A DNA stretch of 64,000 nt from Citrus sinensis (Eukaryota > Streptophyta > Magnoliopsida > Sapindales > Rutaceae), in NCBI RefSeq assembly GCF_022201045.2, contig NC_068562.1, forward strand, positions 7,236,001 to 7,300,000. Direction: 5' to 3'. Positions 1 to 9,986 of the stretch are shown here, piece by piece. Under the pieces are notes generated by a model. That model saw nothing but the letters and a program-made list of their open reading frames with translations. It was not told the DNA's origin and made no database searches. A program made the position numbers and the translations under genes. How positions within the stretch are numbered: the stretch's first letter is position 1; each line of letters starts with the position of its first letter.

Positions 1-35
1 AAAATACAAAATTGAAAAATTAGCCAGCTGATACA

Positions 36-1778
36 ATGGCAAGCTTATGTTATTATTCTTCCTTTAATGTAATAATTTTAGTTGCAACATTACTTCTTAC
101 AAATCCAATTGATTGCTTTGGTGAATCCAACCAAGAACAAGAAGCAGAGAAAACTCCGAAGCTTTTGTTCGTAATCGGAGACTCACTTTATGACCCCGGA
201 AACAATCAATATTTCAATGCCACTGAAAAAACTCGACAGTCTTATTCTTGGCCTTACGGAATGAACTTAAATCACAAGAAAGCCACCGGCAGAGCATCCG
301 ATGGCTTCGTAATCCCCGATTTCATCGGTATTGTATAATATGATTATGTTAATAATAATTTGTACAGGTTATGTAAATTGATTAGTTATTTAATTAATTA
401 ACTTTTCCTATTTCATTGTAATTTTGTAGCATTTTCTCTTGAAATAACTCCGCTACAACCATATCTGCAATCCGGGGCAGACTTTGCTCATGGGGCCAAT
501 TTTGCTTCGGCTGGCTCAGGCTGCCTTGAAATTCATCCTGGAGTGGTATGTATGTTCTTATTTTAATTTTTCGTTTTGGAATGTGAAAAGGGAAAATGAT
601 TAATGTGAAATTCAAGGGGCCAATTTTGCTTTCATGTGCTGCAACAAAGTTGCCTTTACCCACCACAATCACAAACAACAAATGGCCATTTGATTCTTTG
701 TTTATTTTTCTTCCTAATAATAAGTTATTTATCCTTTGCTCTTTCAGATGAATTTGAAAATGCAACTGAGCAATCTCAAGAAGGTGGCAAAGTCATTGGA
801 ACAAAACCTTAATAAGCAGAAGGCCAAGCAAGTGCTGAAGGGATCTGTTTACTTGATTGGCTTGGGAGCCAATGACTACTTCGAATTTAACAAAAATCAC
901 CCCAACGCTTCCAAATCGGAACGAATCAAGTACATACACATGGTGCTTGGAAATTTAAAAATGGGACTGGAGGTAAAAAAAAAAAAATCTCAATCAATCT
1001 ATCTATATGTAATTTTCTGATGTAGGGTTTTTTGATTTTAGGGTATTTGATGAATTTTTCTTTGTGGCTTCTACTTGTAGGAAATATATGAGATGGGAGG
1101 AAGAAAATTTGCATTCCAAAATGTTGGACCACTAGGCTGCTTGCCAATGATAAAGCAAATGTACCCTCAGCTCAATTGGGGTTGTAATAATGACTTGCTG
1201 ATTGTTGCAAGAATGCACAACAGAGCCCTATCAAATGTGCTTAAGAAGTTGGCTCTCAAGTTTACTGACTTCAAATACTCAATCTTTGATTATTACTCGG
1301 CACTTGATGAAAGAATAAACAATCCTTCAAACCATGGTATGCAATATGTTAACATGATTTTTGTTTACTTTTTTCAGTGCTATAGTTTTACAAAAACTCA
1401 TGAACTTAACTCATACAAAAATTCATTGTGAGCTACTAATATTTAAGCTTTCTAACTAGCTAGCTTTTGTATAAATATAAGGGCCTTCGTAAGATATTGA
1501 GCATTCATATGAATATAACTTATTTTCCCAAATTTTGTGAAGATTTCACGGAAGGGAAGATTGCGTGCTGTGGGAACGGGCAATTCAATGGGCAAGATTG
1601 TGGAGGAAATACTGCGAAAGATTTTTATAATCTGTGCAAAGAACCTGATGATCATGTCTTTTTTGATGGACTTCACACTTCACAAAGAGCGAACAGTCAA
1701 TTGGCTGATCTTATTTGGAGTGGAACTCCGAATATCACAGGACCGTTAAACGTGAAGCAGCTATTTGAACTGCCATAA
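36..1778 (+). CDS. GDSL esterase/lipase, GLIP-like, five exons
   Basis: Exons by GT-AG and frame: 36-327, 430-545, 748-972, 1081-1336, 1543-1778, giving 374 aa, the usual plant GDSL length and exon number. A hydrophobic N-terminus (about residues 1-28) looks like a signal peptide, so the enzyme is probably secreted. Block I reads FVIGDSLYDPGNN with the nucleophile Ser in GDSL. Block II is seen around FASAGSG, block III around GANDYF with the oxyanion Asn, and block V is DGLHTSQRAN with the catalytic Asp and His. The family hydrolyses ester bonds of lipids or acylated metabolites. The sequence most resembles the GLIP1-5 type linked to defence, but the substrate cannot be told. The ATG is the first in frame, 35 bases from the window edge, so the promoter lies outside. 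No break was seen. Confidence 0.93.
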
Positions 1779-2162
1779 ATTATTTGAATCTTGCAGTTTC
1801 CACTAAAATTTAATTGTACAGATGTGAAGTAGAATAGGAATTGAAGTATTTATATGGGTCGATTTCGTAAATGAAAAGGAGGTATTCTAGCTAGTTGGTC
1901 TAATAAGCTTCGATGTATATGTCGTTTTCCCGATAGGATTGTATCGACTTGACATTCCAAGTTTGTGTTTTGTTGTGATTTTAAGAATTTCTTGTTTTGA
2001 GATTAAAGTTTCTAATTTCCATTTAATTGGAACTGAAGAACTATTCAAATCCATGTAAAATATTTTCTTAATTATCGATGTAAAATATTTTCTTAATTAA
2101 CTCCCCATCTTTTTGTATTGTCATTTCTGATCATTGTTATGTGACGCTGTATGTGAAGCTGT
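1779..2162. other. 3' flank of the GDSL gene, no gene seen
   Basis: AT-rich 3'UTR and spacer. It holds a short tandem duplication near 2050-2100 (a unit containing ATGTAAAATATTTTCTTAA, twice). No coding signal was found on either strand. Confidence 0.6.
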
Positions 2163-2170
2163 GGTTTAGC

Positions 2171-2849
2171 AGGGGATGACAATGGGGCGGGGTGGGGGTG
2201 GGGATACCTACCCCATTCCCCACCCCATTAAAAATTTTTGCTTCCATTCCCCAATAAATTTAGTGGGTTGGGGATGGGGAATCCCCACGTGGAGAATGAT
2301 TCCCCAATCCCCACCCCATTCCTCATTTACTTATTTTATAGTAGATATAAAAATATGATTTCAGTAAATTAAAAATTAGAGACTTAAAATAAAATCATTA
2401 CCATATTATAAAGTATTGAATTTTTTTTTAAAAATCTTTAAAAATTTGAAATAATATCTTAAAATGATATTAAAAGTGAAAAATATTTAAAGAGAGCAGC
2501 TCCTTAAAAGAGAAAAAAAATATAATAATGTTTTAAAGTTGAAAAATATTGTAAGGTTTTCTTTTATTCATATTCTATTTATATTACATAAAATTAAAAA
2601 AATTATTAATTGACATTATAGTTGATAAAATAAAAATTATTAAATAAGAATTAAAAACATATTTATATATAATGGGGATTGTGGTGGGGGTGGGGTGGGG
2701 AGTGCAATACCAAACCCCACCCCGTTAACAATTTGGGGATTACTTTTCCCTCACTCCCCACCCCATTCCCCAAAAATTATTAAAAAATTTTTTTATTTGG
2801 GGTGGGGCTCCATGGAGCCCCAAACCCGTGGAGGATTTTGTCATCCCTA
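2171..2849. mobile_element. Non-autonomous hAT element with 8-bp TSD
   Basis: The 8-bp direct repeat GGTTTAGC flanks the element at 2163-2170 and 2850-2857. The ends are imperfect inverted repeats: left AGGGGATGACAA, right TTGTCATCCCTA. An 8-bp duplication with TAGGG-type ends is the hAT superfamily signature. The subterminal parts are rich in GGGGTGGGG and CCCCACCCC runs and the middle is AT-rich. There is no transposase, so it must have been moved in trans. Confidence 0.85.
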
Positions 2850-2873
2850 GGTTTAGCTAATATCAAATAGAAG

Positions 2874-3014
2874 GGGAAACCTTAGGTGCAACTATGGCAC
2901 CGTGCCACAGTTACATCTAGCCGTTGGATGCCAGTGGACCCCATCAATCTAACTGCATCCAACAGTTAGATGCAACTGTGGTACGGTGCCACAGTTGCAC
3001 CGTAGCCTGATCCC
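2874..3014. mobile_element. MITE with about 50-bp arms and 9-bp TSD
   Basis: A near-perfect hairpin: the left arm contains GGTGCAACTATGGCACCGTG and the right arm is its imperfect inverse, with arms of about 50 bp. The 9-bp direct repeat AAATAGAAG flanks it at 2865-2873 and 3015-3023. Both ends start with GGGA. The 9-bp duplication points to the Mutator superfamily. It sits 15 bp from the hAT element. Confidence 0.8.
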
Positions 3015-3144
3015 AAATAGAAGCCCATATTTTCATATCTTGAAAGGACATCATGGGCTACTTACCTACTCATAAGCTACGATATTAAAGAAAAATTTCA
3101 TTTGCAGAGATTATATATGTTTGCGGAAACATAGTCCATATAAT

Positions 3145-3153
3145 TTCTTAACT

Positions 3154-3192
<39 letters not shown>

Positions 3193-3195
3193 GTA
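3145..3195. repeat. TA / GTAT microsatellite
   Basis: A run of alternating TA from about 3153 passes directly into GTATGTATGTATGTAT. It lies just outside the left end of the next transposon. Confidence 0.85.
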
Positions 3196-3389
3196 TTTCT
3201 AGAGAATCATCAATGATATACGCTCTTTGGCCAGTTATTTTATACATATAAAATAGGATCGGGAGTCCCTCTTTTTTGACACAAGAATATACACAAAATT
3301 CTAACCTTTTAACAGCAACCAAATCAATGGATCAAATTAAATGCTGATTTATTTTTTATGAATAACAAAGTAAAATGATTCAAGAGATC

Positions 3390-4530
3390 AATGGCGACAC
3401 AAGTAATCCGAAAAATCATGAAGATAATTTTAAAACACCATTCGTGGGAACGACTTTTGAAAACGATGGAAGAAGCTCGAAGTTATTATGAAGACTGTGT
3501 TCGTCAAGAAGGATTTTGGATTTGAACTCGAACTTAATCCAAGAATAGATGGGGTTCGAAATGAAGAAACTAGTAGGCAATTTGTGTGCGCCCACCAAGG
3601 AAAGTATTTTCCAAAAAAAAAAAAAAACACGAGGCTGAAGAAGAAAACGAAGAAAGAGGTGCATGGAAAAGAGAAGATAAATAAAAGAGGTAAAAGATGT
3701 TCAACTGTCGAGTCACGAGTGCGGGTGCAAGGCTCATATGTGAGTTATGCATGATAAGTGGTTCAATAAATGGAGAGTTTCAGTTTTTGAGGATATTCAC
3801 AAAGTAGTTACTCCAGCAAGAAGGATAATAAATTTATGATGAAGCAACTGAGGATTTGACTGAAATATTCCAAAAGGAAAATTGAAAAATTGGAAAAGTT
3901 TGTTCAGTTTTTGGTAGTGCACAATCTGGTTTTAACCAAAGAGATTGTTATAATCATTTGAGGACCTTCGTCATCGGCAAATAGATGGAGGGGATGCCTA
4001 ATCAATCTTTACTTACATGGAAAAATGAAGGCTGAGAATCCAATGTTCTTTTATGCAATTCAATGCGATGAAAATAGAAGGGCAACTAATTTCTTTTGGG
4101 TGGACTCTCGATCTCGCATGACATATTATTATTTTGGGGATGTTATCACATTTGATATTGTTTATAAGATAAATAAGTATGATATGTCTTTACCACCATT
4201 TACAGGTTTTTGTTATGTTATATAATCATGTATGTTACATGATTATGTAGTAGCCATTGGATTACAAAAAATAATATGATTTTATTATCTTATATTTTCA
4301 AAACCGTTGGATTTTCATCTAACGACTACTACATAATCATGTATGTTACATGATTATATAACATAACAATCTCTCCATTTACAAGAGTCAATTATCACCT
4401 ACAATCAATACTATGTGGGTGTGCACTCGTACGAGATAAGACGGAGTTAATATTTATATGGCTTTTTGAGACATGGCTTAAAATTATGGGAGGATGACGT
4501 GCAATCATCACTGACCAAGATAATTTATAA
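3390..4530 (+). pseudogene. Decayed FAR1/FHY3-related (FRS) transposase-like gene
   Basis: Fragments in different frames match the FAR1 family in order. First the FAR1 DNA-binding start (TPFVGTTFEN then SYYEDCVRQEGFW, stop after it). Then a block from 4025 reading NPMFFYAIQCDENRR, FFWVDSRSR, YYFGDVITFD, typical of the MULE transposase domain. After the inserted MITE the frame resumes with VNYHLQSILCGCAL and ends near ITDQD. At least one frameshift and several stops are present, so no functional protein is expected. Homology to FAR1 is from family knowledge; the frames are read directly. Confidence 0.75.
4205..4374. mobile_element. MITE with 9-bp TSD inside the FAR1-like pseudogene
   Basis: The inverted arms contain TGTTATGTTATATAATCATG on the left and the inverse on the right (about 60 bp each). 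The 9-bp repeat CCATTTACA flanks it at 4196-4204 and 4375-4383, and removing one copy restores the FRS reading frame around PFT. This gives its relative age: it inserted after the MULE had arrived. The 9-bp duplication suggests the Mutator superfamily. Confidence 0.82.
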
Positions 4531-5134
4531 TTTATTTTTATTCATAATTTTATTTCATTTATCTAAACATAATTTTAAACTCAGGTCTGGGTATGTTAAA
4601 TTATAATTTTATTTATTCTTAACTGTTTTTGCGTGCTAATTGGTATTTGTACTTAACCAAAAGTTAATATGTTATAAAGAATTTAACGCTACTGAAAGAT
4701 TAGAGAGAATCAAATAATATTAATTATGGAGGGAAGAGAAGAAAAAGCAATTAACGATATACTGTGGGGGTCCATTAATTTTTTTATTTTGTTATTCATA
4801 AAAAATAAATCAACATTTAGTTAATTTGATTCGTTGGTTCGGTTGCTGTAAAAAAATTAGGATTTTGTGTATATTCTTATCTCAAAAAAGAGGCGCTCCC
4901 GATCTTATCCCATCGCATTTATAACATATTAATAATTAAAAATCATGTATAATACTGGGAAAAAAAACTTGATAAATTAAAGAGAGAATTGTCTTTATGA
5001 TTCTCTAGAACCAAATTGCATTTGCAATTCTGAACTACAATCACTTTTATCTTTCAGAGGTTTTGGTGGGCTTTACAAATACTAATTTCTTCTGAACATT
5101 GGATCAAAAAGATGGCATGTAAAGGAGTTGAGGT

Positions 5135-5539
5135 TCAAGATAAGATTCTAATATCTAGCAAAATTGTCCGGGTCTGTTGCCGGATAATCCACCCGGTCAC
5201 CGGCACACGACAGAGGGGGCAGTCGGAGTGAGAGTGAAGCCTCGTGTCAATACAAGGAGAACGAAAAGAAGTGCTTGCAGTTGGGAAGCTGGCGAACATT
5301 TTCCCCATCTTTGAATCCTGACAAGCACACACAGCACATGATTTTGATTCTAATAAAGCCGCTTCAGCTTTTTCAATCCCCTTTTGTATGCTTGAATGTG
5401 GAAGCCAAATATGGCTCAACCGCTCAAGCTCTTCCCCGAAGCTGGAACCACACCATCCAAGTATTACTAGAGTGTAGACTACAGTGGCAATGGCCATTGA
5501 TACTAGTATGAGAGCAAGATAACAGATGACGGGTATCAT
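5135..5539 (-). pseudogene. ATL-type RING-H2 gene with a frame-shifted RING core
   Basis: The 134-aa open frame starts with a hydrophobic segment (about residues 5-30), as in ATL E3 ligases. It has CAVC (first RING cysteines) and PCIDTRLHSHSDCPLC (last ones). The part between, where the third Cys and the His ligands belong, is nonsense in this frame. In another frame of the same bases it reads LSGFKDGENVRQLPNCKHFF, the correct ATL middle. Two compensating indels therefore scramble the zinc-binding core while keeping an open frame. The GLD motif before the RING is not recognisable. Most likely a pseudogene; two sequencing errors are the alternative. Confidence 0.65.
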
Positions 5540-6274
5540 AATTTTTTTGTGTTAATAAATCTGCATGTATCCTGAAATGGATTTGAAGAGCTAGGAAGTT
5601 CATAAAGAGTTCATAATATAAAATTTGGAAATGATTAACTCGCAAAGACTTTTGGATTTTATCCTTCTAGTTTTGATCAACTAACTAAAACGGATCATAA
5701 GAAAACCGGCTTTTGCTACATGCTAATATCAAGAAAATATATAATAAGATCGCATTAAATTTTCGGAATAATTGCGTATGGGTCACCCTTACCAATTAAG
5801 AAAGAGGAATCTAGTATTTTGTTTAGGGAGCCTCTAAATTACAATCATTGTAACTTGAGTTATGTTATTTGCACTCTTTGACTACAAAGGGACGACAGAA
5901 ATGTGGGTCCCTTTGTCTGTTGTTTCAACTCCATTCATCATCCTTTGTCAGTTATTTTTTTCATTAAAAAAATAAAATAATAAAAAAAATATTAAAATAA
6001 TGAAAAAAAACCACAAAAGTAACGAAAAGATATGACAATAGCATCACTTTTTTAGTTCCGATTTTTCTTATTGTCTTCTCTCTCTCCATCTCTCACATCT
6101 CATTTAACATGAGCCATCTGCATTTAACAAGGAAAAATCGGTTCCCTCTCTGCATCTCGCTTATCACAAGGAAGAAGTTAGATCTGGATCTGCAAACAGA
6201 GGCAACTTGATAAAATTGGTACTGATTAATTGGTAAGTTGGTGACTCTCATTATATTCAAATAAAATTTTTGTT

Positions 6275-6845
6275 GTGTTCTATATATTTAAATGGTTAGA
6301 ATATTTAATTTAAATTGTAAAAATTCATAGATTTTTGCTTTTTATATATTTAAATTGTTATGATTTTTTTTAATTTAAATGGCTGGAAATAATGGAATAA
6401 ATTATAACAATTTCTGAATGTGTTTTATATATGTTATGATTTTTCTTAATTTAAATGGCTGGAAATAATTGAATAAATTATAACAATTTCTAAATGTGTT
6501 TTATATATGTTAGGATTTTTTTAAATTTAAATTGCTGAAAATAATAGAATAAATTATAACAATTTCCAGATGTGTTTTATATATTTAAGTTGTTAGGATT
6601 TTATAATTTAAATTGCTGGAGATAATGGAATAAATTATAAAAATTTGTGGATGTGTTTTATATATTTAAATTGTTAGGATTTTTTAATTTAAATTGCTGG
6701 AGATAATGGAATAAATTATAAAAATTTGTGGATGTGTTTTATATATTTAAATTGTTAGGATTTTTTAATTTAAATTGCCGGAGATAATGGAATAAATTAT
6801 AAAAATTTGTGGATGTGTTTTATATATTTAAATTGTTAGGAATTT
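6275..6845. repeat. Minisatellite, about 81-bp unit, about 6-7 copies
   Basis: Units contain GTGTTTTATATATTTAAATTG, then GGATTTTTTAATTTAAATTG, then ATAATGGAATAAATTATAA. The last three copies are almost identical and earlier ones diverge, so the array grew towards the coding fragment. It lies in the 5' leader (possibly an intron) of the FAR1-type frame inside the MULE. Confidence 0.85.
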
Positions 6846-6906
6846 TCGTTATTGGACAAAAATTTTATATAAGTTTCTTAATACAAATGTTAATTGTTTT
6901 GTAGAA

Positions 6907-7200
6907 ATGGAGAATTTGGAAAATGAGCATGCATTTGAAGAGTTGCAAGAAACAAGAGCTAACGATTTAGATGAAATTGTGGAACCGAACAAATGTGAGC
7001 CAGCTCTTGGAATGTTATTTGATAATCATGAAGAAATGTTTGCATTTTACAAAGTTTATAGTAAACAAGAGGGGTTTCCTGTGAGGGTTCGAAGTACTAA
7101 GAAAGGGACCGATGAAATTGTAAAATATGCGACATTTGCATGTGGGTGTAGTGGCAAGTCAGAAAGTAAATCAGCTAATGCATTGAAGCCGAGCTTGTGA
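6907..7200 (+). CDS. FAR1 DNA-binding domain fragment, 97 aa, inside a MULE
   Basis: The open frame reads through the start of a FAR1 domain: PALGMLFDNHEEMFAFYKVY, EGFPVRVRSTKKG, then TFACGCSG. This is the WRKY-GCM1-like zinc-finger start typical of FRS proteins and MULE transposases. It stops after about 97 residues, before the zinc ligands are complete and long before a transposase domain. A TTTTGTAG acceptor-like site lies just before the ATG, suggesting a leader intron. I read it as the remaining 5' end of the element's own transposase gene, not a host gene. Expression is unknown. Confidence 0.6.
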   Translation: MENLENEHAFEELQETRANDLDEIVEPNKCEPALGMLFDNHEEMFAFYKVYSKQEGFPVRVRSTKKGTDEIVKYATFACGCSGKSESKSANALKPSL

Positions 7201-7849
7201 AAGGGAGGGAAAAGCACCAGCCGACCAGGAATGATGACCAATTGCTAGGGGTCGATTTCCTCTTCTTTCCAGATGAACGGAAAGGGAAGAACGAAAGAGG
7301 GGAGTAAACTAAGGAAATGAAAATCTAGCTGGGGAAGGAGGAGATAAAAAACGAAAAGAGATGACATGCTTTCCATTTAACAATTCTTTATTTTATTATT
7401 TATTATGGCCCCACGCGGAACTAAAAGAAGATAAAGGAAACGCGTGAAACGATAGTGGGCGCTACATTTCTGTCGTCCCTTTATCTTCTTTTAATTCCTT
7501 TATCATTTTCCTTGTAAGTTATACCTCTTATGTGAACCACACAAAATTATAGGACCCGTAATTTGTGTGGTTCACTTGAAAATTGTAAGTTACAATAATC
7601 GTAACTTAGCATTTGCCTTTGTTCAGATAGAATCTCCAATACGCTGACTTCTTGATTCCATTTTGTCTTCTTAACAAGATGCTACACTTAGGTGGCAGTC
7701 CTAGGTGCTGCCAGATGGCTAAATGAAGAAACTACTTTTGTGGGCTTCCCCTTGGGCTTGCTTATTGGGCCTTAGTCCAGCAGTCAGTGATACTCTGGTT
7801 TTTGTATTATGACGAGATCAAATCACCAGCATGACAACCAAAAGTATTC

Positions 7850-9599
7850 ATGACAAGCAAGTACCTTGTCCCACGTAGCAAAACCTTTAACCAACTGAAA
7901 CAAGTACACAGTTACTTACTGAAAACCCTAACCAAACCCCACGACCAATATCATTACTACGCTCAATTTCTGATCAGGCTTCTTCAACTTCCTGGTGACA
8001 ATTTAAGCTATGCACGCCAAGTGTTCGACCAAATACCCAAGTGCAAAACCCAGTTCCTCTGGACTTCCCTCATACGTAACCATGTCCTCCATGCCCATTT
8101 TAGACAATCCATCCTCCTGTACGCTAAAATGCACCGATTAGGTGTATTAACATCTGGTTTCACCTTCTCTTCTGTGCTTAATGCGTGTGCGCGGGTCCCA
8201 TCATTGCTCGAAGGTAAACAAGTCCATGCACAAGTAGTGCAACTAGGTTTCTTGCGAAACAAGTTTGTAATAACTGCATTACTTGACTTGTATGCGAAAT
8301 GTGGAGATTTACCTGAGTCACGTAGTCTATTTGATGCAATGGATGATAATGATAAAGATGTCGTTGCTTGTACAGCTGTGATATGTGGATACACAAAGAT
8401 AGGTCTGATGGATGATGCACAAAGATTGTTTGATAGCATGGCTGAGCGCAATGTGATTTCTTGGAGTGCCATGGTTGCCGGGTATGCAAACTGTGGCAAC
8501 ATGAAAGCGGCAAAGGAGTTTTATGATAGGATGACGGAGAAGAATTCTGTCACATGGGTTGCTATGATTGCTGGTTATGGGAAGTGTGGTGAGGTTAGAG
8601 AGGCTAAGAAAGTGTTTGATGAGATTTCCGAACCAGATGCTTCGTGTTGGGCAGCAATGACGGTTTGCTATGTGCAAAATGGATATGCAAAGGCAGCCAT
8701 TGAAATGTATAAGGCGATGAGAGAAGAAAATGTAAGGATCAGTGAAGTGGCCATGGTGGGGGCTATCTCAGCTTGTACACAACTTGGAGATGTCGAAATG
8801 GCTGCCATATTGGCTAAGCATGTTGATGAAGGATGTTGTGGTAAGTTATTCTGGCAGTTCATTTCGTTATAGGTTTGTTAAACTGCTCCAATTAGTTAGC
8901 CACCAGTGTCATTTTGGCCCAAAATGATTAAAACCGATTTGTTGTATACTTTCAGACAGGACAAACTATGTATCTAATGCACTGATTCACATGCATTCAA
9001 AATGTGGATATCTGGACCTGGCCTGGAGAGAATTCAGCAGGATAAAGAACAAAGATGTGATATCATACAGCTCAATGATCACGGCTTTTGCAGATCATGG
9101 GAAGTCCCAAGAAGCATTGGATATGTTCTTGAAGATGAGAAATGAAGGAATAGAGCCAAACCAGGTTACATTCATCGGAGTCCTCAGTGCATGCAGTCAC
9201 GGAGGATTGGTTGAAGATGGGTGCAAGCAGTTTGAGCTGATGACTAGGGTTTTTGGCATTAAGCCATTAACAGAGCACCTTACTTGCATGGTCGACCTCC
9301 TTGGAAGAAGTGGGCAACTTGAAAAGGCACACAGTTTAATAATGGACTACAAAGATTTCTGCGATGCAGGAACTTGGGGTGCTCTTCTAGGAGCTTGTAA
9401 GGTTCATGTTAATGCTGAATTGGGTGAGATTGCAGCCAGGCATCTCCTGGAACTTGGGCCTGAGAAAACAGGGAACTCTGCACTTTTAGCTAATATTTAT
9501 GCATCAATGGGTAAGTGGAAAGACTCAGAGATAGTGAAGATGATGATAAGTGAGACAGAAAAGAAGAAATCTCCTGGCTGTAGCTGGATATCAAGTTGA
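7850..9599 (+). CDS. PLS-class pentatricopeptide repeat protein, E subgroup
   Basis: Two exons, 7850-8840 and 8956-9599, joined by a clean GT-AG intron (phase 1), giving 544 aa. Many PPR units are visible, for example NVISWSAMVAGYANCGNMKA and DVISYSSMITAFADHGKSQE. The P, L and S variants alternate, and the C-terminus has an E-type end with PGCSWI. There is no DYW deaminase domain. Such proteins bind specific RNA bases in chloroplasts or mitochondria and act in editing or splicing with partner factors. The N-terminus (KTFNQLKQVHSYLLK) is the usual start of this class. Most PLS genes lack introns, so the single intron is a small oddity. A short out-of-frame upstream ATG sits at 7831. Confidence 0.9.
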
Positions 9600-9986
9600 G
9601 ATAAATTAAGAATTAACTATATTTTTCATGAATATGATATTGTCTACTTGGTGCATGTATTTCTCCTGAAGCGTTGCTCAAGAAAATATAATGAAACTGA
9701 GTGGTCTACATTCAAATGTTTTGTCATTGTAATTCCACAATATAACATTACAATCAAGTACATTAAACTGAAGGATCTAATCGGACACCCATATAGAAAA
9801 TAAAATTAGAAGTACAGCCTGCCGCAAAATTCTGTATTCTGGACATCAGACTCAACAATACCTCCTCTTGACTATGGTCACTCAGTTTACACTACCAATT
9901 GTGTCTTTTTTTTTAATTCCACTACCAATTGTTTCTTAAGCCCTTATGTCTGACCAAAGGCTGCATTGCAGTGCCCACTTATGTAA
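9600..9986. other. Spacer between convergent PPR and DRG genes
   Basis: Only the two 3' ends and AT-rich spacer are seen. The PPR (+) and DRG (-) transcripts converge here with under 400 bp between stop codons, so their 3'UTRs may overlap. Confidence 0.6.

Larger units (their letters stand above)
3251..4911. mobile_element. MULE-type element carrying a FAR1-related pseudogene
   Basis: About 120-bp terminal inverted repeats at roughly 3251-3375 and 4785-4911. Both contain GATCGGGAG and CTCTTTTTTGA, then the shared stretch AAGAATATACACAAAAT, then ACAGCAACC, and end in TTTATTTTTTATGAATAACA. Between them lies a decayed FAR1/FHY3-like reading frame. Long TIRs plus a FAR1-type coding region fit the Jittery/FAR1 branch of Mutator-like elements. 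I found no clean 9-bp target duplication, so the outer boundaries are good to a few bases only. A younger MITE is inserted at 4205-4374. Confidence 0.75.
5827..7617. mobile_element. MULE deletion derivative with FAR1-type N-terminus, 9-bp TSD
   Basis: Flanked by near-identical 9-mers TTTGTTTAG (5818-5826) and TTTGTTCAG (7618-7626). The ends are inverted: left GGAGCCTCTAAATTAC then TCATTGTAACTT; right, inverted, GGCAAATGCTAAGTTAC then TTATTGTAACTT. Further in, AAAGGGACGACAGAAATGT occurs in inverted orientation on both sides (about 5887 and 7465). Inside are tandem repeats and one short FAR1-domain frame. The catalytic transposase part is missing, so this is a non-autonomous internal-deletion derivative. 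Confidence 0.8.

Noticed and set aside
8008-8677. Long open frames antisense to the PPR gene
   Set aside because: They mirror the PPR codons, have no family likeness, and the sense strand encodes a clear repeat protein.
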